A stretch of DNA of 64,000 bases, from assembly GCF_947241705.1 (NCBI RefSeq), contig NC_079266.1, positions 496,001 through 560,000 of the forward strand, given 5' to 3'. The notes below the pieces were generated by a model that was given only the letters and a program-made list of their open reading frames with translations, was not told the origin of the DNA and did not search any database. The position numbers were made by a program, and so were the translations under genes. Positions 58,007-64,000 of the stretch are shown piece after piece; within the stretch, counting starts at the first letter, position 1; every line of letters starts with the position of its first letter. The DNA is from Saccharomyces mikatae IFO 1815. Lineage: Eukaryota; Ascomycota; Saccharomycetes; Saccharomycetales; Saccharomycetaceae.

Positions 58007-58454
58007 GAATAGAAATGGAGATTCCTAAATCACCCATTCTGTACATAACAACAAAATTTCAAAAGAGGCTAGAAACAATATTCAAACTTTACTGTATTTC
58101 TGCCATATTATTTAATCAAGATTAAACAATCATCATCTAGTAAACTTCAATTTAAATCCTAATTTTCCGGAATTCTAGTATAGTTTATCCGTCCAATTTT
58201 ATTTTATTTGTTGCCATTTATTCTAATTTACTTGAATCCATCATACTTTATATTAAAATTAATTTCCTACAGTAGAGTCTAGTATAAAGCTTACCAATCT
58301 GTTTAGATTAAATTGGAACTATCAAGTAGAGGCTATCATTATACACGATATATGCACACATAATTTTTTTCTTTTTGCTGGAGAATTTCACATAATATAG
58401 GGTTGAAGCTCATCTCATCTCATCGACTAATACGACAAAGCACTTATCATATGC
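58007..58454. other. RHO4-TRM2 intergenic region
   Basis: About 450 AT-rich bases contain the RHO4 3' end and the TRM2 promoter with a PAC-like element at 58409-58425. Nothing else is recognisable. Confidence 0.55.
58409..58425 (-). promoter_or_regulatory. PAC-like element upstream of TRM2
   Basis: The minus strand reads CGATGAGATGAGATGAG, close to the PAC box (GCGATGAG) of yeast ribosome- and tRNA-biogenesis genes. It lies 30 bases before the first possible TRM2 ATG, nearer than usual. The function is inferred from the motif only. Confidence 0.4.
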
Positions 58455-60263
58455 ATGCGTCGCTTCTGGATCATAAGAAAGCCAGTATTCAGATCTAGTT
58501 TTTATACCTGCAACAGCTTTATCAAGAAGTATTATTACACACTAATTACCACGATGACTGACAATACCACAACAACGTCACTAACAGTGGAGCATCCTGG
58601 TGACAACAAAAGACTCTCTTCTTCTGTTACAAATTCTTCTAAGCAGAAGACCAAGAAACCAAAATTGAGAAAGTACAAGGCTAAAAAGGTCGACGTAACC
58701 TCTCCTATGGGTGTCCTAGAGTTTGAAGTGAACGATTTGTTAGAAACTCAGAATTTGTCCAGAGAGCAAGTTCTGAATGATGTCACTGCAATTCTGAACG
58801 ATAAGTTGAAAAAAGATGGGTCAATAACCATGCAGTACCACCGGGAAGTAAGAAATGTCAGGGTCTTAGAAATAACTGCTAATTGTAACGGATTGGCTCT
58901 AATTGATAATCCTGTAGAGTTGGGAAAAAAACAAGTTGTTATTATACCCTTTGGGCTGCCAGGTGATGTGGTCAATATCAAAGTTTTCAAGACACATCCT
59001 TACTATGTCGAGAGTGATTTATTAGAGGTGGTAGAGAAATCACCAATGAGAAGAGATGATTTAATTAAGGATAAGTATTTTGGAAAATCTTCAGGTAGTC
59101 AATTGGAATTTTTAACTTATGATGATCAATTAAAACTGAAAAGAAAAACAATTTCGAATGCCTACAAATTTTTTGCACCAAGATTAGTCGCTGAAAAGCT
59201 TTTACCTCAATTTGGTACCACCGTAGCATCTCCTTTACAATTTGGTTATAGAACTAAAATCACTCCCCATTTTGATATGCCAAGAAGAAAAGAAAAGGAA
59301 CTAGCAGAAAGACCACCTTTAGGATTTGGCCAAAAGGGTAGACCTCAATGGAGAAAAGATACTTTGGATATTGGTGGACATGGTTCAATACTAGATATTG
59401 ATGAATGTGTACTTGCCACTGAAGTCCTCAACAAGGGATTGACTAATGAGAGAAGAAAGTTTGAGAAGGAGTTCAAAAACTATAAAAAAGGAGCTACCAT
59501 TTTGTTAAGGGAGAATACCACGGTTCTAGACCCTTCTAAACCAACTTTAGAGCAATTAACAGAAGAAGGCTCCAGGGATGAAGCTGGTAACCTAAGCTAT
59601 GTCGAAGTCGAAGACAAAGAACACAATGTCAAGTTGGCGAAGACATGCGTTACCAACCCTAGACAAATTGTCACCGAATATGTAGATGGCTATACTTTTA
59701 AGTTCAGTGCAGGTGAGTTTTTTCAAAATAATAATGCCATCTTGCCAATAGTGACCAAATATGTTCGTGACAATTTGCAGACCCCAATTAAAGATGGTGG
59801 TGACGAGCCAAAATTCCTAGTGGATGCTTATTGTGGATCAGGTCTTTTCAGTATATGCAGCTCCAAGGGCGTAGACAAAGTGATAGGTGTAGAAATTTCC
59901 GCTGATAGTGTCTCTTTTGCAGAGAAAAATGCAAAGGCAAATGGGGTTGAAAATTGTAGATTTATAGTTGGGAAGGCTGAAAAGCTCTTTGAGTCTATTG
60001 ACACTCCAAGTGAAAGGACGTCTGTCATTTTAGATCCACCACGTAAAGGCTGTGATGAATTATTTTTGAAACAATTAGCCGCATATAACCCAGCTAAAAT
60101 TGTTTACATCTCATGCAATGTCCATTCACAGGCACGTGATGTCGAATACTTTCTCAAAGAGACAGAAAACGGCTCCGCTTACCAGATCGAAAGTATAAGA
60201 GGGTTTGATTTTTTCCCTCAAACTCATCATGTTGAGAGTGTGTGTATAATGAAGAGAATTTAA
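58455..60263 (+). CDS. TRM2: Trm2, tRNA (uracil-54-C5)-methyltransferase
   Basis: Trm2 makes ribothymidine at position 54 of tRNA from S-adenosylmethionine and has been linked with DNA repair nuclease activity. From the ATG at 58455 the product is 602 residues. Its first 33 residues are basic, aromatic and free of acids (MRRFWIIRKPVFRSS), as in a mitochondrial presequence. A second in-frame ATG at 58554 (MTDNTTTTSLTVEHPG) begins the well-conserved part. A TRAM-like domain lies at about 140-185. The SAM-binding motif is VDAYCGSGLFS (about 457). The catalytic steps use DPPRKGCDELF and YISCNVHSQARD, whose Cys is the nucleophile, and QTHHVESV follows near the end. It is a RumA/TrmA-type family member. 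Confidence 0.95.
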   Translation: MRRFWIIRKPVFRSSFYTCNSFIKKYYYTLITTMTDNTTTTSLTVEHPGDNKRLSSSVTNSSKQKTKKPKLRKYKAKKVDVTSPMGVLEFEVNDLLETQNLSREQVLNDVTAILNDKLKKDGSITMQYHREVRNVRVLEITANCNGLALIDNPVELGKKQVVIIPFGLPGDVVNIKVFKTHPYYVESDLLEVVEKSPMRRDDLIKDKYFGKSSGSQLEFLTYDDQLKLKRKTISNAYKFFAPRLVAEKLLPQFGTTVASPLQFGYRTKITPHFDMPRRKEKELAERPPLGFGQKGRPQWRKDTLDIGGHGSILDIDECVLATEVLNKGLTNERRKFEKEFKNYKKGATILLRENTTVLDPSKPTLEQLTEEGSRDEAGNLSYVEVEDKEHNVKLAKTCVTNPRQIVTEYVDGYTFKFSAGEFFQNNNAILPIVTKYVRDNLQTPIKDGGDEPKFLVDAYCGSGLFSICSSKGVDKVIGVEISADSVSFAEKNAKANGVENCRFIVGKAEKLFESIDTPSERTSVILDPPRKGCDELFLKQLAAYNPAKIVYISCNVHSQARDVEYFLKETENGSAYQIESIRGFDFFPQTHHVESVCIMKRI

Positions 60264-60543
60264 TTGCACTATAACAATCAAATATGTACATTTTTGGAAT
60301 AATAGACATCTTCAAGTATATTTAAATCCGTACATTTTGGAAACCGGAAACTTTTCTCAACTTCTCCAGTTTAAAATGAAAAGAATAGTTTAAGGAAATT
60401 ACGTGTATAGTGATATTGGATGTAACGTTTTCTTGAAAAATTCATATACGCTATTTGAAAGTGTAGCCTGGAATCGTGGTAGTTTATATTAGGTGACAAG
60501 GCATAGTTTGACCATATAAGAACCATAACAAGATCACACAAAA
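60264..60543. promoter_or_regulatory. RPS21A promoter with Rap1-like sites
   Basis: Two sequences resemble the Rap1 core ACATTT of ribosomal-protein promoters: ATCCGTACATTT at 60326-60337 and ATGTACATTT near 60284-60293, about 200-260 bases before the ATG. This is the usual layout for ribosomal-protein genes. The match is imperfect and the assignment is inferred. Confidence 0.45.
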
Positions 60544-61130
60544 ATGGAAAACGATAAGGGCCAACTAGTATGTTTGAGACATTTCTAGCGATTTTTTATA
60601 TTTTGATGGATACACAGAAAGTGCGTGACTGTTTGAACTATTATTGTTAGGAAGAGATTTTCATTGCAGAAGCTTAGAACAAGTGTTTTCTGCAGTGCGG
60701 AGAAAAGACATTTGAGATTGCTATCAGAAAGCAAATTATGAGCCTTATAGAGCGGCTTTGAGAATAAATAAGGCAGAGCACTTATGGATTAATTATTAAT
60801 AACTTTTTTATGTTTTAAATTGTTACGCATTCTCATTCGAAATTCTATTATTCACGTCTAGCATAACTAACAAAGATTTTTTTATATCAGGTCGAACTTT
60901 ATGTTCCAAGAAAATGTTCTGCTACCAACAGAATCATCAAGGCTGATGACCACGCCTCTGTTCAAATCAACGTCGCCAAGGTTGATGAAGAAGGCCGTGC
61001 TATCCCAGGTGAGTACGTTACCTATGCTTTGTCCGGTTACGTTAGATCCAGAGGTGAATCCGATGACTCTTTGAACCGTTTGGCTCAAAACGACGGTTTG
61101 TTGAAAAACGTTTGGTCTTACTCCCGTTAA
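60544..61130 (+). CDS. RPS21A: RPS21A, 40S ribosomal protein eS21, one intron
   Basis: This is a component of the small ribosomal subunit. Exon 1 is 60544-60567 (MENDKGQL) and exon 2 is 60891-61130, starting [14 protein letters not shown] and ending in WSYSR; together they encode 87 residues, the exact family length. The intron (60568-60890, 323 bases) has the 5' site GTATGT, a branch sequence AACTAAC at 60865-60871 (one base off TACTAAC) and a 3' site TATATCAG. Exon 2 codons are strongly biased, as for highly expressed genes. Locus context distinguishes it from the paralogue RPS21B. Confidence 0.97.
60568..60890 (+). other. Spliceosomal intron of RPS21A
   Basis: A 323-base phase-0 intron with GTATGT at the donor, AACTAAC about 20 bases before the acceptor and a pyrimidine-rich TTTTTTTATATCAG acceptor. 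I see no snoRNA boxes inside it. Confidence 0.95.
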
Positions 61131-61666
61131 AAGGAAAGGAAAAGGGAATTTGATACAATTTCCGTATCGTTTGAACTAATAGATAACTAGCAACCTCTTC
61201 ACTTTACTATTAACTTTTCATCATATGTTTCAATCCTTCAAATTTTCGATGAAGTGTTTTAGGTACTCTATAGGTATTTAGGTTATAATATTATTTTGTA
61301 TTTCTAGAACCGGAACCTGTTTAAGTCGGAGAGGTATTGTATTCTTGACCATTCTGTTTAAGGTTTCGCATATGCGGAGTTCCCTAAGAAACCCTCTGAG
61401 CAAAAAAGACCCCGTAATTATCACTTTTTTGCTTGTGATGCTCTGCATTTTCAGGAGTCAAAGCGTACTGAAAACCTTATGATTATTGTAGACTGAATGA
61501 TCAAACGAGTGCTATATATGTTGATAAAGAAGCAGAACGTAAAGGTGCCTGAAAACGTTGTCCTTTGATTGCAAGCTATGGCTTTGTTCTTTGCTTCTTT
61601 CAATAAACTCGGAAATCTGTAGTGACAAATCTATAGAGATTATCGTCTTACATTCGAGGGATAAGA
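61131..61666. other. RPS21A-GLG1 intergenic region
   Basis: About 536 bases contain the RPS21A 3' UTR and the GLG1 promoter. I find no stress-response element (CCCCT) and no clear TATA box within 150 bases of GLG1. There are no repeats. Confidence 0.5.
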
Positions 61667-63496
61667 ATGTACAAGAAGCTGGCTATTGCTACACTGCTCT
61701 ACTCCGCAGATTATCTGCCAGGTGTATTTGCCCTTGGTTATCAATTAAATAAGTTGTTAAAAGAAGCAAGTAAAAAAGATAGCATTGAAACATGTCTTAT
61801 CGTGACGACTCCTTTATTTAATGACACTTTAAGCGATTTAGCGAAAAACATTTTAAATTCCATATATACCAAAATCGTGTTAGTGAACCCTTTAGCGTTC
61901 CAAAATGAAAGTATACAGAGAAATAGTAATAATTTAGCTCTTTTGGGAAGACCAGAATTATCTTTTGCTTTAATCAAGGCAAGATTATGGGAGTTGACTC
62001 AATTCGAGCAAGTCCTTTACTTAGATTCTGACACATTACCCTTGAATAAAGAATTTTTGAGGTTGTTTGATATAATGTCTAAACAAACCAAGTCACAGGT
62101 AGGTGCTGTTGCTGATATTGGCTGGCCTGATATGTTTAATAGCGGCGTAATGATGCTAATACCGGACGCGGATACTGCTTCCGTACTGCAGAATTATATC
62201 ATTGAAAATACGTCCATTGATGGCTCTGACCAAGGAACTTTAAATCAGTTTTTCAACCAACACTGTTGCACTGATGAACTACTCAAAGAAACTTTCCCTC
62301 GAGAATGGGTACAGTTGTCGTTTATATATAACGTAACTATACCTAATCTTGGCTATCAATCTTCACCTGCTCTGAATTATTTCAAATCCACCATCAAACT
62401 GATTCATTTCATCGGCAAACATAAGCCATGGTCACTGTGGTCTCAGAAGAATTTCACCAAAACCGAAAGTCACAATAAATGGAACGAGATTTACGAAGAA
62501 TTTAAGGAAGAACATGAACTAGAAGACGGAATCTCTAAACTAGATACTGATAGTTCTATTGAAACTGAACCTGTTCGACCAATATCCCCAGTGGAAGTTT
62601 CTCAAAGCAACGAACCCGCGCCGAACCAAAAGGTTGAAGTATTAAGCACACAAGAAGAGAACATGGGCAACCAAGATAGTGAGCCTGTTATCGAGCCGGT
62701 TCCGTTAGATTTTACCAAATGGCTAACGACTTTTGTTAATAAGGACTACCCAACTAATCAGTCAAGGAAGAAAGGTTATGAATCCCCAAAAGAAAATGGT
62801 GATGGTGCAAATAACAATGATTCGAACCCCAATCAAGAAAATCCTTCGAATCATATACAAAAAGCAGTACTTTCCTGCAACCAAGTAAGTAACCGGGATA
62901 TAAAGGATGAGCAAGAAAATGTAGAGGTGACCAGTTGTGAGGCAGCCAACATTCCAAAACCTGAACAAAAAAGTTCCATAGATAATATACAAGAGTCTAG
63001 TGCTTTCAAGAATCACGCAAACGCCCAGCCAACAAACAAGAATGATTACTATTCAGAAGAAAATTCTAATGATACTGGTTTTAGCCCCTTGAATTCTGAA
63101 CAGAAAGGTCCGCCGAATGATATGCAGAAACCTAATGGTTCTGAAGATCACTTACCAGGTGATGAAGAACCGCATGCTCTTATTGACGAAAATATACAAT
63201 ATTTAGAAAAAGAGAAGGAAGGCTATGAAGAATTTCTTCCGGACGTGTACGAGACGAATACAACCAATCATGAAGAAGACGAATTTTTTGATGATAGCGT
63301 GGAAGGGGTTAATCAAGGAGGAATTACGTCAAGTGTGGCTACAGATACACAAAAAAAAGCAAAACCTACAGAAGGTCAGGAAAGCAAACCGCAACAAGAA
63401 ATGCCGAACTTCAAGTTTGACTGGGAAGATACTGATTATTTGTCCAAAGTAGAGAGATGTTTCCCCGATGACATCTTTGAATATGCGGTAGAGTGA
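61667..63496 (+). CDS. GLG1: Glg1, glycogenin glucosyltransferase
   Basis: Glg1 primes glycogen by glucosylating its own tyrosines from UDP-glucose, after which Gsy1 and Gsy2 extend the chain. It is 609 residues against 616 recalled. The GT8 catalytic domain fills about residues 1-275: MYKKLAIATLLYSADYLPG, the metal-binding DSD in YLDSDTLPLN near 125, FNSGVMMLIP, the GSDQGTLNQFF block and HFIGKHKPW. The remaining half is low complexity, rich in Asn, Ser and Glu and quickly diverging. It ends in a strongly conserved motif, FKFDWEDTDYLSKVERCFP and DDIFEYAVE, the region that binds glycogen synthase and bears an acceptor tyrosine. GLG2 is the paralogue; context fixes GLG1. Confidence 0.96.
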   Translation: MYKKLAIATLLYSADYLPGVFALGYQLNKLLKEASKKDSIETCLIVTTPLFNDTLSDLAKNILNSIYTKIVLVNPLAFQNESIQRNSNNLALLGRPELSFALIKARLWELTQFEQVLYLDSDTLPLNKEFLRLFDIMSKQTKSQVGAVADIGWPDMFNSGVMMLIPDADTASVLQNYIIENTSIDGSDQGTLNQFFNQHCCTDELLKETFPREWVQLSFIYNVTIPNLGYQSSPALNYFKSTIKLIHFIGKHKPWSLWSQKNFTKTESHNKWNEIYEEFKEEHELEDGISKLDTDSSIETEPVRPISPVEVSQSNEPAPNQKVEVLSTQEENMGNQDSEPVIEPVPLDFTKWLTTFVNKDYPTNQSRKKGYESPKENGDGANNNDSNPNQENPSNHIQKAVLSCNQVSNRDIKDEQENVEVTSCEAANIPKPEQKSSIDNIQESSAFKNHANAQPTNKNDYYSEENSNDTGFSPLNSEQKGPPNDMQKPNGSEDHLPGDEEPHALIDENIQYLEKEKEGYEEFLPDVYETNTTNHEEDEFFDDSVEGVNQGGITSSVATDTQKKAKPTEGQESKPQQEMPNFKFDWEDTDYLSKVERCFPDDIFEYAVE

Positions 63497-63858
63497 GCTC
63501 ATATACATGATGGGGCAAATCAAAATATACATAATTATAAAAGAGAGCTCTCACTTGCACGAAATTGCATTACTATTTCATATACATTCAAATACAGAAC
63601 AATACTCATGAGCTTTATTAATTTCATTCTGCTCGATGTAAATATTTCTCTCTCTTCGCAACGTTTATAGTGACTGAAAAATTTTTGCATTCTCACCTCC
63701 TCTAATGAATGATGTGCTAGGAACTCCAGCTGCCATAACAGACCGAAGATATGAATATGTTTAGCTCTCAAATTTAGAAACGTTTTCGTTAATCCAAATT
63801 CCTTTCTCGACTTCTTTTACCCAATTAGTTAAACAGCGTCCTTCTAGTTACATACAAA
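63497..63858. other. GLG1-TIF1 intergenic region (TIF1 promoter)
   Basis: About 360 bases lead into the highly expressed TIF1 gene. The leader just before the ATG is A-rich (CATACAAAATG), a good yeast start context. I see no strong Rap1 match. Confidence 0.5.
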
Positions 63859-64000
63859 ATGTCTGAAGGTATTACTGATATTGAAGAGTCTCAAATCCAA
63901 ACCAACTATGACAAGGTTGTCTACAAGTTCGATGATATGGAATTGGACGAAAACTTGTTGAGAGGTGTTTTCGGTTATGGTTTTGAAGAACCATCTGCCA
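63859..64000 (+). CDS. TIF1: Tif1, translation initiation factor eIF4A (3' end outside window)
   Basis: Only the first 47 codons are inside the window. They read [20 protein letters not shown] and then [24 protein letters not shown], the yeast eIF4A N-terminus with the start of the DEAD-box Q-motif region (Phe, GFEEPSA). eIF4A is the RNA helicase of the eIF4F cap complex. TIF2 encodes an identical protein elsewhere; position after GLG1 indicates TIF1. Codon choice is strongly biased, as for an abundant protein. Confidence 0.96.

Noticed and set aside
1-64000. CRISPR arrays, prophage, toxin or operon-type systems
   Set aside because: None seen; the segment is ordinary yeast nuclear DNA with individually transcribed genes.

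Overview
The window is a compact yeast chromosome segment. It carries about 31 protein genes, almost all intronless, two tRNA genes, one spliced ribosomal-protein gene and scattered solo or decayed Ty LTRs. Gene content, order and orientation match, from recalled knowledge, the right arm of Saccharomyces chromosome XI (YKR027W to YKR059W) with no gene gained or lost. Proteins I can recall from S. cerevisiae differ here at scattered positions (GAP1 and NAP1 modestly; GLG1, DYN1 and SAP190 strongly). I therefore read it as a different Saccharomyces sensu stricto species, of the mikatae/jurei/kudriavzevii/arboricola kind, but cannot name which.

Layout. 1-9366: BCH2 (partial, exomer), SAP190 (Sit4 phosphatase partner), SET3 (histone deacetylase complex) and GMH1 (Golgi). 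9612-21408: SPO14 (phospholipase D), DAL80 (GATA repressor), DID2 (ESCRT), CAF4 (mitochondrial fission), SPC34 (DASH) and KAE1 (tRNA t6A). 21583-27062: GAP1 lies between a minus-strand tRNA-Asp and a plus-strand tRNA-Ala, with Ty3 sigma, delta and unassigned LTR remains; this is the only accessory-like stretch. 27194-36164: YKR041W, UTH1, SHB17, UIP5, YKR045C, PLN1, NAP1 and FMP46. 36706-44232: TRK2, YKR051W, MRS4 and YSR3. 44579-56851: DYN1, the dynein heavy chain, the largest gene. 57131-64000: RHO4, TRM2, RPS21A (one intron), GLG1 and TIF1 (partial).

Functional links. DAL80 (repressor) and GAP1 (a classic nitrogen-regulated target) lie 9 kb apart, and both promoters carry several GATAAG sites. 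SPC34 and DYN1 both act on spindle microtubules. KAE1, TRM2 and the two tRNA genes concern tRNA. Otherwise the genes are ordinary unlinked yeast housekeeping loci. I found no undescribed system; the points most worth a look are the LTR-rich GAP1 surroundings, two genes with competing start codons, and several conserved genes of unknown function.

Start codons were chosen by requiring ATG and by comparison with the S. cerevisiae N-termini I remember. Where I shortened an open frame or left a choice open, the entry says so.
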